From: Guadua angustifolia
Lineage: Eukaryota > Streptophyta > Magnoliopsida > Poales > Poaceae
Reading direction: 5' to 3'
Assembly (NCBI GenBank): GCA_036346375.1
Contig: CM070520.1
Span: 17,185,791-17,249,790 of the forward strand
Length of the DNA: 64,000 nt
Positions 34,621 through 46,225 of the stretch are shown here, in pieces. How positions within the stretch are numbered: the stretch's first letter is position 1; each line of letters opens with the position of its first letter. The position numbers and the translations under genes were made by a program. Under the pieces are notes generated by a model. It worked only from the letters and a program-made list of their open reading frames with translations, made no database searches and was not told where the DNA came from.

Positions 34621-37395
34621 AACTCGCGGTCGGCCCGTGCGCTAAGTCCCAAAGGGACTTACCACACCGCCGCGTCTGCCTCCCCCGCGCCTCTATCGCC
34701 TCCCTCGCTTCCCCACCGCCACACCACGGCCGCCTCCTCCACCACGGCCGCCTCCTCCGCACCATGCCGCTTAGCACACCGCTGCTACTCCCTCAAGGCC
34801 TCCCTATGCCCTACCGGCCCTCAAGGCTTTACCTCACACAAGGCCACCCCCCTCCTCCAGCCACGGCCACCACCACCTCCACCCACGCCACGGCCATTCT
34901 CCTCACAAGGCCACACCACCCACGGCCACCCCGATCATCCTCCTAGCCCGCTACCACCTCCTCAGGCACATACGGCCGCCTCTCCTCACAACTGCTGTGT
35001 CACGACAGCAGAGCAACAATGCCTCCTCCGCCACAATGTATGTTCTAATTTCATCTCTTTTTCTTTTCTTTTGAGCAATGTGTGAGCATGTTTTGTTGGA
35101 ATTAATGTGGATATATGTATCTTGAACTGCTTAATGTGTCTATATATGTGTAGTTGTATGCATTGGAGAATACTAAAAAACTTACCTTTCGCTTTTACAA
35201 TACAATTAAATGAACCAGAGAATACCCAAAGTTCACATCGCTACTTTACAAGACAAAATGAACCAACTCATTTGATCAAATGATTAGGATGTATTCTAGC
35301 CAAAAGCTATGTCTAGGTTAATTTGTAGAAATTACCCACTATCGTCCATCCAAGAGAACATGAATTGAATGCTATTCTTTATTGCCCATTGAGATTCTTT
35401 TTGATATTTTCCAGCAGAAACACTCAAATTGAATTAAGCTCCAACTCAAAGAAAATCATCAATCAACTATCTTCTTCCCATCCTCGAATGTTTGCAAGGG
35501 CCTCATTGACCATCTTCACAAGGGTGGCCTCAAAAAAGCAATTCAGATTAGCAGTGAGCCTAGGAACAAAGTTGTTCGACACTAATTTCTCGCAAGTCGG
35601 GTCTAGAATGTGTGTTAAATTTGTGATACTACCGAGCCTTAAGATTGTCCAATGCTCAGAAATTGTCATTAACCAAAGCAAAGAAATTCAACACCATAGC
35701 ACTCTAGTCGGATAATATTGATGTGTAGGAAACAAATCAAGAAGTAAAATACAAAAATCGGTGCACAACCGAATTGAAAATTTCTTTGTAGTGTTACAAC
35801 AATGATACACAAAAGGTTGTGCCTAAGGTCTTCCCACATTGTGATGGAGAAGAAAAGGAATAGTACACTTTCTTTCTTGTCAGAGAAAAATGATTAACAA
35901 AAAGGTTGTGGCTGATCAAATAAATCTATATCAACCTCGGCATGAAGCGAGGTTCACCAATTCGCACTATTTATATGGCAAGAGATGAGATAGCATGATA
36001 AGTTGATAACAAATTCCTTTCATAACATATTTGATGGAATTACGGCCAACCGTGGTTCTAGAATGAAAACCATACCATTTTCCTTTTTTCAAAAACCACC
36101 AAATCACCCCGATGTATCTTTCTCAAAAAAAAAGGGTCAGCTAAATGACACTGCTTAATTCTTGATTCCCATTTGGTGGAATAGATGTATTTTCACTTCT
36201 TAGACATGATCAAATATCAAATTTCGATATCTCAAATTTGGAATTTTGAAAAGAAAACTGCAAGTTTTCATCAACTCCCTAGGTAACATCAAGTCATCAT
36301 CAATTTCATTTTTTGAATTGTGAATGGTAGTTTTGGCTATGCATTGAATCACTAGATTGTGAATTATGAATAACTGGATTGTGAATTGTGAACCACTGAA
36401 TTATGAATGGTAGGTTTGGTTATCTTTAATTGCTATATTCCAATATATTGATTTGAACAACTTATACATTTTGTGATTAATTGATTGGATTCAATTTGAT
36501 GTAATAGAAATATATGATGAAGATGTCAAAACCATTGTCATCTTATTTTCCTCATGTTGTGCTTAATTTGGAAGATATAGTTGCCGATCCTAGGCTTGGA
36601 AACCAATTGAGGAATTTGATATGTATAATGTTGTGATGAAATGAAATGTATATGCAGAATGTAGCCGAGCAATCCATATTAAAATTGTGATGAAATTAAA
36701 TGTAGTCCAAGCATGTATATGCGTAATCCGGGCATTATTCTAGTGTGGCTAACAAATCATATATAATTAGTGAGTGGTATGGTTGTTGTGCATTTTAATT
36801 CCTCAGAGATTCAAATGGACATGATCTGTAATTCTAGTGTTTTCGATTTCTCGAATCCAAATAGGAACTAAGGCATTTGTGTGGGAAAAATAAATGATTC
36901 AAAGGTATATATATAGTGTATATTGCTTGCAAATCACAACATATAATAATTTTATTAGAATTGTGTTTGTAACGTCAATCGAGCCAGAGTTAAACCCGTT
37001 CGGGGGCGCTGCATATTTTCGTAAGGAGCTCAGATGGTGATTCGTTGGGTTCCATTACGAAAAGTGTTGCGCTCTCGAGTTGTACACGTTTTGGACAGCC
37101 CACGGATGTGCGCTTGAGTATAGTGGTCGTGACACGAGGGTGTACGGGTTGGGATTCCGGCGATATTTCCTTGTCGTTCTCCTAGTGCATAACATAAGTG
37201 GTACGCCGTACCCATCGTTGCACTTGGAGAACAACGGGTTATGTCACGAATTCGACCGAGCACCCTCGCGCTACCACCACTGCATTTAAGCCCACATCGC
37301 TGAGTGGGTAAGCCCTCCTATTTAGCAAGGCTTAAACTATCTAAATCTAAAATTTGGATGCATGCATTGACGTTAGATAGTAAGTTTATCTTTGG
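34621..37395 (+). other. CACTA-2 5' leader and intron-like DNA
   Basis: A C-rich, proline-codon-rich stretch (34660-35030) is followed by 2.3 kb of AT-rich sequence with no conserved frame, ending at the TNP2 start region. Confidence 0.4.
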
Positions 37396-40300
37396 ATGAA
37401 AGATCGGCGGTGGATGTACGATGGTTGGATGAAGTCCGGGAGACACAAGGACGAGTGGATCGAGAAGGCTAGAGCATTCGTGGATGATGCTTTCCAAGAT
37501 TCCCCGACCCTAGTGCAAGAAATGTGTGGTGTCCTTACGCTATGCGGCTTGAACACCGAGAAGAGGACCAAGAAGGATATTAGCCATCACCTATGTAGGC
37601 ATGGCTTCAAACCAAATTACTTTGTATGGGTAGCTCATGGCGCAGAGGAAGGCCCCGCGCCAGGTGTGGCCCCGTGGATTTTGAAGAGGGCTACGACGGT
37701 CGGTTGATAGATTAGACGAGCTCACGGATGATGTGGCTCGGCCACGATCTCCCCGAGGAAGAGTCCGAGCCACTTGCCAACAATTCGAGAAGCTCCTTGA
37801 TTTTGCCAAGTTGCCACCGCATGAGCATACCGATGTGATTGTACTATCGGCAGTTGTCGCTGCCTAATGGCGTGAAGACCAAGTACAACCTCGCCACCCA
37901 ATTGCTTCAACGACCTTTTGCAAACCGCCGATAGCCTTCTTCCGAGTGGACACAATATGACTCGACCTTTACGAGTCAAGAAGCTTTTTCGCTGTTAGGT
38001 ATGCCATGTGAGAGGATAGACTATTGCCCAAAGTTCTGCATGTTTTATTGGAAGACCAATTCGGGCCGACTCATCAGAAGCATTGTAATGAGAGTCGGTA
38101 CGAGGAAGTTAAATGTACGAACGTGGAATGAGATGACGACGTGGCTCGAAAACATTCCGCTTTTTCCGATCACTAACATCTGCAGCTGCTCAGACATGTC
38201 CAAGGCCACGGCGAGACACATGAGGTGGCACAAAGAGGGCAAGCGAGAAAGAAGGGCGTGATGATTCATCCGCCTCGATGCGTAAGCTTGGAGGCACTTT
38301 GACCAACAACACTCGAATTTGCGGCGAGCCTAGGAATGTGCGATAGGCCTCTCGACCAACAAAGTTCACACCATTCAATATGATGGCACACCAGATTGCG
38401 GCCGGGCCGGTGTTCGCAATCCTGCATAACCCGCCTCAACTCGCTTGAAAGAAGAGTACATGTTTTTTCTCGTTATAATACCCGGGCTTAAGTCTCTTGG
38501 AAAAACTTAGATCTATTCATGCAACCTCCGTAGAAGAGCCGACCGACCTGTGGACTAAAGGAGTCTTGACACATGATAGCTACAAGGGAAGAACTTTAGG
38601 ATGCATGCCGATACCTTTGGTCAATACACGATTTTCCGCAGATGGCATGTTCTCGGTGGAGCACGATGGAAAGTTGTCATGCCCTATATGCTCACAGTAT
38701 ACATCGATGCTTTCACACCAAAAATGGGGGTAAGTCCTGTTGGTTCGATCGTCACCGTTGTTTCCTAGAGCCAAGCACCCATTTAGGAATAAAAAGGCAT
38801 TTCAGAAAGGCAAGACTATGAAGAAGGGCCACCCGAACGCTTTCAAGTGCAGGATATCATCGATCGGCATGACGATCTAGCGGATATCGGTATGTGAAAG
38901 ATCGTGAGGAGCACCATTGACTCATAAGTGCAGATCTACAACCTTCCTTATGCAAAAGACCGGTTACCTCACAACATCGACGTGATGCACCAAGAGAAAA
39001 ATATATGCGAAGCCGGCCGTGAACACAAACCGAACATCCCATAGAAGACTAAAGATAACAAGAAAGCACGCCCGATCAAGCGCCCGATATGTGATCGCCG
39101 ACATGAACCTCGGCGAGAATGGGAGGAAACCTAGGGCAAAATTCTGCTTACACGTGGGCAAATAAAGCGATTCTTGATTGGATTAAGGAAAAGGTTAAAT
39201 TCCCAGATGGTTATGCGGCGAACCTTCGACATGCCGTTAGTATAGAGCGTCTGTTTCCAGCCATGTGGCGTGGATATGTTGACGATGATATATGGATCAC
39301 ATTGGCAGAGCTTAGCTTCTTCTATCGAGAGCTCTGTGCAAAAGAGATATCCGCATCGAGGATGGAGGAGTTAGAGAAGGACATTGTTGTGCTTGTGACA
39401 AAGCTCGAGAAGATTTATGTCCCTAGGTTTTTCAATTGCATGCAACATCTACTAGTTCATCCGCCATATGAAGCAAAAAGTTGGGGGCCGCACGCTTTAG
39501 GTGGATGTATGTCAGGAGCGATGATGAAAAGTCTTAGAGCGAAGGTGAAGAACAAAGCACGAGTCGAAGGCAAGATTGCCAAGCTTGGCCGATTCAGAGA
39601 TCGCCTACTTCACTCGACAAATACTTTATGACAAAAATAAGGTCCATGTGCCACAACCAAGGTATAAGAAGGCACGCCGCAGTAAGTACTTCTAACTTGG
39701 AGGTGTTCCATGACCAAGCCGGATGCAATGTCGGCAAAAGCACCACACGTGACTTGGATGCAATGGAAAAATTTGATTCAGCTTGTACGGTACGACAACA
39801 TGGATGAAATGAAGGTGTACATTGAGTAAGTCAATAAATGTCTAAATAAGTCATAAATACGCATTTATGAAATAAATGTCTGAAATAAATATTAAATCTT
39901 GTAGTCAATTTATTCAAGAAGAGTGGGAAAGATCGTGAACCTTCTGCTAACAAATTGACAATCTGAAATGGCGAGGTCGTGGACAAGGCCGCCCAAACTT
40001 TCTAACCCGGTTTCATTACCACGTAACCTTCTTCCTCTTATACAAGTTCACTTAATTTACAAATGTGTGGCATTTATTCCTTAATGAATTTTGCCTCAAT
40101 GCTTGTGCAAAGGTCAAAGACATCGCAGCGGCACAACGATCTCCGACAAATGTCACGTGGATGCAGCCATAGAATTAAGGTCCATGGATGCTATGATTGC
40201 CATGGATATCGATTTCGATCCGGCGCCGAGTCACCGCCCCAATGCAACTACGGTGAACAACAAGGCCGTGAGTTATGTCACCGATGACTCGTGGTACGTA

Positions 40301-40787
40301 TATAGAGTACTATGGGATCATCGAGGATATTGTAGAAATTTCAGATGAAGGCAACAAAGATCTCTCGCTCGTGATCTTTCATTGCAGATGGTTCCATCCA
40401 ACTAGTAGGGTGCGGCGTACTCCAAAACTAGGACTAGTGGCGATAAATCATAAGAAGCTGTATCAAAAGCCTGACGTGTTCATTCTGCCCGAACAAGTCG
40501 AGCTGGTGTTCTATCTGCCATACGCCCACCCGAATTACAAAAGTTGGTGGATTGTACATAAATATCTTCCACCTGGTAGATTGCCCGATCTCACGGAAGA
40601 CGACTACGATTCTCACCCAGACGTGGAGGTATTCCAAGAACAAGAGTTACCAGGAGAGCTGCACGTCGATATTGGTGATGGGCTAGGTAATATTTTGGGA
40701 TCGGTATACCCATCTCATGTAGAAGGAGAAGAAGAGGAGGAAAGGGAAGAGGCAGAGGAAGAGGAAGAGGAAGCCGAAGATTTTTAA
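37396..40787 (+). pseudogene. CACTA-2 TNP2-type transposase (broken)
   Basis: Domains in order: transposase-associated domain (37396-37670; RRWMYDGWMKSGRHKDEW, HHLCRHGFKPNY); TNP2 pieces (38001-38261 with ARHMRWHKEGKR; 38600-38850 in shifting frames with LSCPIC and FDRHRCFL; about 38958 LPHNIDVMHQEKNICEA); DUF4218 (39119-39631; FPDGYAANLRHAVS, LSFFYRELCAKEI); DUF4216 (40275-40690; YGIIEDIVEI, FHCRWFHPTSRV, ELVFYLPYAHPNYKSWW); and a glutamate-rich tail. More frameshifts than in CACTA-1's TNP2, and the catalytic core is the worst-preserved part. The enzyme would mobilise CACTA-2 ends if intact. Confidence 0.88.
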
Positions 40788-40904
40788 GCTATGTAATTTT
40801 ATAGGTTTAATTTTATATACTTTATGTCATTTAATTTTATATACATTTATATTTTATTCGTTTCAATTAATATGAATGTACTTTATGTCATTTAATTTAA
40901 TTTG

Positions 40905-42560
40905 TGCAGATGGCCGGAGGTGCGAAGAAGTTGGCCAAAAATTGAAGGTCTTGAAGGGGGCATGAGGAGTGCAAAGCGAGGCAGCCACCCCAAGACGACG
41001 CTTCCGAGGAGGGGGAGGAGGTGGTGGCTACCACCGACTCCCAGTGAGGTGGAGGAGCACCACACCACCACCACTCCCATGAGGGGGATGAGGAGCTTGG
41101 GGTTGGTGGGCTCAGCGCTTGAGGAGGGGGTGAGGAGGGGACGAGGACCTGGATCCATGGGAGTCAACTGCACCGAGTCGGGTGCCTCTAGCTCATGAAC
41201 CAAGAAAAGTCTGGGCGGAATAAATTGCCAAAGCCCCCACAGATCCAAATTGATGTGATAGAGATAGTTGTTTCTAGCGGCAAAGGTATGTGCTACAAAT
41301 TTTCGATGTCTTTTATTGCTAACCACACACTTGTTATTAATTCTTCATGCAGGGCTTGGTTTGCCTCAACAAGGGTAAGCAGAGCCGGTCCACTTTCTAG
41401 GGTGATCCCGGCGCCTCTACCCCAAGTAGTGGGCGAGGGTGATGCTCGACGCCCGGTGACTAGGTGGAGCGACTACCGCCGTGGAGGACGACCAGGAGGC
41501 AATCGCCACGATCATTGCATAGCCGAAGTTCGTAAGTTGTCATTTCTATTAATATTTTCGTGTTTATAGCTTCACGTGTTTGTTTCGCTTCAGCGCAGGT
41601 ATCGGCTTGGCCCCGACGCATCCCAGATTTACTATCATGCTTGTCGCCATGTGCTCGACACAATGGCGCAAAGACCGCCGTGGACGCCATCGTTATCCCA
41701 CCAGACGCGTGATGAAGCACTACAGAGCACGGGATGAAGATCTCGAGGGCACATGCCTTGCAGCAGCACTCGAGGCGAAGGAGTACCACTTTGGTGTCCG
41801 GACCGATGGACAAGTGTCCACAGCTTGGACGGAGCTCGCAAGATGTGGGCATCAAGGAGTGGATCGAGAGGTCCAAGAGGAACAGGGGAATCGAGAAGCC
41901 AACTCGAGATCTGTGTGACCTACCTAGGTGGACGAGGCATGGGTCACATCGCCGATATCATAAGTATACTAAGTACAACTCTAGCATTCTTGTCAATTCA
42001 GTGTTTTCATTTCACATTTGAAATTGAATCGCAGGAGTCGGAGACGGACTTGAGCCCGATGAGTTCACCGTGGGACGCAGCACACACGCCTGCGGTCCGA
42101 CCTCGACCAAGACGCAACCACCGATGCCCCGCCGCCTAGGAGAAGATTGTAAGTGACTTTCTTTTCGCTACTCTACAACTATCGCAATCGTGGGCCGAGC
42201 TAATCCACTTCATATCTTATTTGTTTCGCAGATACATACAAAGGCAACCATGAAGGAGAAGCACGGTGTCGATCAGGACCCCTTGACCATGCCGGTCGAC
42301 CCTCCGGTCATCTACGACCGGTTCGTGGGAGGAGTCACAAGAGCTCGGCTTCATGGACTGGTGGTGGCGCCCGACTGACAGGGGCCAAGTCAGGCACGCC
42401 GACAAGAAGTCAGCTTCTTCCGCCAAAGGCACGCTTGAAGCCCAGCGAAGATGATCGCAGAGTTGCATTGGCAGAGGCAAAGGACGAAAGCAATGGAGAC
42501 AAAGTGAGCGAGAGGAGGATAGGAGGCGCTCGAGGCCCTCCAGAGTCGTAACCTCTCGAT
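40905..42560 (+). pseudogene. CACTA-2 second-gene remnant
   Basis: Short exon-like pieces with intron-type spacers: a Gly/Arg/Lys-rich N-terminus (about 40911-41198), a segment with KLPKPPQIQ (41195-41300), and a piece at about 41598-41735 reading YRLGPDASQIYYHACRHVL then DTMAQRPPWTPSLSHQ. This position after TNP2 corresponds to the accessory gene. I cannot match it to Transposase_24 with confidence. Confidence 0.45.
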
Positions 42561-43035
42561 GTTCAACTATTTGCGTAATTAAGATTGTATACGAGCTGCT
42601 TGTATTTACATCGCTTCAGATTCTAACATATCATATCCACAATAAGGGCGGGACCTCCGGCCACCAGCAGATGCCACCTCCGCCACCGTTTTCATGCAGA
42701 CGCCGACGGGGTAATGCATTTTGTTCCGCCGCTAACTATTCATACAAGTAAACAAATGCACAAAAGTTTTGAAAATTGTGGTTTCTCTAATCTTGTAGGT
42801 GTCCACCTTAGCTGCGCTACCGCCCTCGCCTCCTCCGTGATGAATGCTCCACAGGAGGTGATTCCAAGGGCACAAGATCGCCATGATCAATTCGCCGACG
42901 GGTGTTTGTCGATCCTTTTGTCGGTTCACGACTTAGTTAGTTATTGCTTTTGCTGGTTCATAGACTTGTTGATTGTGAATGTGATGTACTCTTTTGGTTT
43001 GTGAGCTGAATTTGTGAATTATTGATGCATTTTGC

Positions 43036-43110
43036 TATATATGCGTTTGTGATCAATTGTGAATTGTATCGGTGTATGCGAATGTGGTAATGTGTGTGAA
43101 ATTAGATGTT
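43036..43110. repeat. direct repeat, left copy (around captured segment)
   Basis: About 75 bases beginning ATATGCGTTTGTGATCAATTG and ending GAAATTAGATGTTG, closely matching 44184-44262. The two copies bracket the captured-looking exons. Confidence 0.88.
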
Positions 43111-43369
43111 GTTCTCCTCAAATGAAAATGCATTTGCTTAGGAACAAGGGTATATTAGCAATACAAATAATACTAGGAATAAGAGTTATCATGCAGGGAG
43201 GATTGCATACCTGCAGCATCTTCATAAGCTTTATAAGAAGCATGATATCGCCGGTTTACTCCAGTGGAGCTTTTTAAGATAATCCTTTCTGCTTTAGCTC
43301 ATAAAGAGAATGAGGTGCCAATTTTCTTTCCATTTAGCCATTGATGCATGTTTTTATTCCCTGTTGCAG

Positions 43370-43975
43370 CCATGTTATGCCTATGCAATAGCTGCATCGA
43401 TTCTACGCATGCTAATCTTTCATTCCGCTGAAGGTATGTTCTTAACATTTTCTTGTCACATAGTTTCAAGACCCCAATTCACTTACTTGGTCTTAGAAGC
43501 TCCAATTTCGCTTGTGTGTGTATTCTAATATCATGGCACATTATCATATCTATTTTCATTATTGACCAACAATATGAAATGGATTCCTGTACTAATCAGA
43601 TATATGAAATCGGTGGTGGTTCCGGGACATGTGCAAAGTGCATACTCGATTACATGATGTTAAATGCTCCACCAAAAGTGTACAATAATATGAAATACAT
43701 GTAAGCAGCTTTGTTTCCATTTTACATGTCAATCTATTTGTGTGTGGCCAATCTCCAGAAACTGATGCTATTAACCAAAATATTGCTCTGTTGTAAAGCC
43801 CATAACATCCTTGTATTGATCTATATTTATTCTCTTTAGGTGCTCTCGGTTACCTATGTCAAAGGTGGAAATGCCCTTGATGCCACACCTCCAGTTATTG
43901 AATTTGGAGGTACTTTGAGGAGCCTCACCACTGAAGGTCTTTACCGCCTACAAAAAAGGGTTAAGGAGGTTAGCA
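43370..43975 (+). pseudogene. captured host-gene exons (papain-like peptidase?) in CACTA-2
   Basis: Three exon-like pieces with splice-like edges. About 43369-43434 (after TTGCAG, before GTATGT) encodes CYAYAIAASILRMLIFHSAEG, resembling the catalytic-Cys exon of papain-family peptidases. About 43600-43700 (after ATCAG, before GTAAGC) encodes YEIGGGSGTCAKCILDYM, resembling the following region. About 43840-43970 (after TTTAG) encodes VLSVTYVKGGNALDATPPVI and RSLTTEGLYRLQKRVKE, which I cannot assign. Codon use and intron-like spacers differ from the transposon genes. CACTA elements are known to capture host fragments. Peptidase identity is tentative; no active-site His or Asn is visible. Confidence 0.35.
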
Positions 43976-44183
43976 TGATCAATTAGCGCATGATTTTATT
44001 ACTAACAGCTAACATTTTTACCATAGTATGTTTATGAGAAGTCTCTTGAGGTGCAGCGGTGGGTACATAAGGTTGTGAACCCACCCAACTAAGTTTGAGT
44101 CTCACTTCTACCTTTAATTTGAAGTGTGGGGGGAATAAGTCTATTCTGTCATGTTTGTCTTGTGAATGCACTAATATTGTGTT

Positions 44184-44262
44184 GGCTATATGTGCGTTTG
44201 TGATCAATTGTAAATTGTATCGGTGAATACGAATGTGGAAATGTGTGTAAAATTAGATGTTG
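44184..44262. repeat. direct repeat, right copy
   Basis: Begins GTGCGTTTGTGATCAATTG and ends AAAATTAGATGTTGTG. See 43036-43110. Confidence 0.88.
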
Positions 44263-44369
44263 TGATTGTTCTGGGCAATTGAGAATATAAAACTGCTGGG
44301 AATGGGGTTTTATTGCAGGTTAAAATTGGATTTTTTTAAAAATTCCCAGTATTTTTTTTACAACTTTTG

Positions 44370-45000
44370 TCGTCGGCTAGGGACATAGCCGACGACACAA
44401 ATAGAACCAGGCTGGTTCTGGAGCCAATCCCAGTAGGGGTCTGTGTCGGCGGCTATAGTCAAAGCCGACGATACAATTGGGCAACAGTCTAGGCGGCCCA
44501 TGTGTCACCGACGACACAGCTGGTTCTGGAGCCATCCCAGTAGGGGTCTGTGTCGGCGGCTATAGTCGTGGCCGACAATACAGAGTGGGCAATAGTCTAG
44601 GCGGCCCATATATTACCGACGACACAGCTGGTTCTGGAGCCAATCCATGTAGGGGTCTGTGTCGGCGGCTATAGTCGTAGTTGACGATACAGAGTTGGCA
44701 ACATTCTAGGCAGGCCAAATGTTATCGACGACACAGCTTGGGCAAGTGGGGCCCACGCTACGCATCGGCGCTTGCCGGGGCGCCGTTAGAGTCGAGTATG
44801 TGTCGGCGGCTATATTAGACCGCCGATACAGGCCTGGTTGACGGGGCCGGCCCAGGATGCGCTTTGGTCGGCGGGGTTTATATTAGCCGCCGACACAGAT
44901 GTGTGGTCGCCGACTCGGTCGTCGGGACTTATGTCGTCGGTCGACCGACGACACAATGTCAGGTCGCCGAATTGTATCTCGTGTTACCTGTAAAAGTCGA
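44370..45000. repeat. CACTA-2 right subterminal repeats
   Basis: Four units of about 107-109 bp, each with CTGTGTCGGCGGCTATAGTC (44440, 44548, 44656 and a variant near 44800), GCCGACGACA-type complements, and CAATAGTCTAGGCGGCC. They are inverted relatives of the left-end repeats. Confidence 0.9.
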
Positions 45001-45028
45001 TGACAAGAATCAGATCCTTGTAGTGCTT

Positions 45029-45634
45029 GTCCTCGAAATAAGGACAGTGAATCGACATCAACGCCGAATTAAAGGCACAAAGAGCGACGCACGCAAGAAA
45101 TGAGCTCAAGATTCACCCTTTTATTCTTTGAAACTTGTAAAAGTGGCTTATTATTTCATGTGTTCATCAACTTGTTCATTTTTAGTCTATTAAGTTTGTA
45201 TTTTTCAGTAAATGAATCGTAATTATCTAATGAGTACGCATGAATAATATATATTTAATTATTGTGTCAAAAAAACTCCTGTAGTTCTATTTATTTTAAT
45301 TGTCAAAATCTATATCAAAAACCCCTCTGAAAACATATTCTATATTGAATATAATCAAAACGCTGTGCTATCAGCCCTTCACAAGCGGTTGGTAACTCCA
45401 ACCGCCAGGAAAGAGTTCTCCACAAGCGGTTTGTAATACCAACCGCTTTTGGAGAGAACCTCTCCACAAGCGGTTGGTAACACCAACCGCTTGTGGAAGT
45501 GTCCAACCACAAGCGGTTCGGGGAACCTCTTGTGATACCCGACGGGGTATCACTCGCGGTTGCTTATAAGCGGTTCTAAAACCGCTTCTGAAAACGGTTT
45601 CGAACCGCTTGTGCATGTCCGATCCGCAATAGTG
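45029..45634. repeat. CACTA-1 3' end and right subterminal repeats
   Basis: The last second-gene codons end at TAA 45070-45072. Then comes AT-rich DNA, and from 45376 to 45612 at least ten AAGCGGTT/AACCGCTT motifs, for example CACAAGCGGTTGGTAACTCC and its variants. The element ends CCGCAATAGTG at 45634. Confidence 0.85.
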
Positions 45635-45894
45635 AACACTAGTTCGTCACACTGTTGATGCTAAAAAATGTAACAGTACTGACAGATATGCCAAGCTCAC
45701 CCATTATAGTTTAGCTACGAGTGTCACCAAATCATGTTTTTCTAAGAAAAACATGTTCCAACAGTCATAAGATGACTAGTCTTACTAAATAGGTAAAGAT
45801 TAACAGCTTAACACGAAGAAACTACACATATGATGTTAGATCTCTGACATCACAATGGCCTGCTGTCAATTTGGCGGTTTTGCTGTCCTACTCT
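45635..45894. other. spacer between CACTA-1 and block B
   Basis: About 20 bases may be the outer tip of the gypsy LTR cut by CACTA-1. The rest shows no gene. A 23-base palindrome with CATGTTTTTCT arms lies at about 45727-45749. Confidence 0.4.
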
Positions 45895-46225
45895 CCCTGT
45901 TCAAATTTATGGGACATATTCTTACTTGACATGTAGACCAGTGAGTTATTAAAAATGACTAGATAGATATTAAAAATGACTAGATAGCACCTAATGATTA
46001 TCTTTAAGAACTATATTTAATATATATATATATAAAGATTAAAAAGTAAATCTAGATATTTATCAAGTGTTTAGAGGAAGCACCACGCTAGCTAGCTGGT
46101 CAAAGGAAAAAGCCGGAAAGGACGCAAAGGCTAAGGTGGACAGGCCACTCAAGCATGCACCAAAATTTCGAGCCACGGTAAGTGCTTGGATAAGTAGTGC
46201 TAGCAGCACTCGATAGCACAAGAAA

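Larger units (their letters stand above)
33212..45025 (+). mobile_element. CACTA-2, complete En/Spm element nested in CACTA-1
   Basis: 11,814 bp with the left end CACTACAGGAAACGACATC, the inverted right end reading CACTACAAGGATCTG, and a perfect 3-bp duplication CTT (33209-33211 and 45026-45028). Subterminal repeats containing TGTCGTCGGC/GCCGACGACA fill both ends. Inside are a broken TNP2 gene (37396-40787), a second-gene region (40911-42550) and captured-looking exons (43370-43970). Removing it restores the reading frame of CACTA-1's second gene. Confidence 0.93.
12445..45634 (+). mobile_element. CACTA-1, outer En/Spm element (about 33 kb with nested insertions)
   Basis: The left end CACTACTACAGAACTGGG (12445) and the inverted right end, read as CACTATTGCGGATCGG (45634 leftward), are related. 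Both ends carry many copies of the same subterminal motif AAGCGGTT/AACCGCTT (12480-12700 and 45376-45612). Flanking trinucleotides are AGC and AAC, a 3-bp target duplication with one difference. Inside are a TNP2-type gene (13347-16595) and a second ORF (19268 onward). Removing the gypsy element (21288-31706) and CACTA-2 (33212-45025) leaves about 11 kb, a usual length for an autonomous-type CACTA. Both genes are broken, so it is immobile by itself. Confidence 0.8.
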
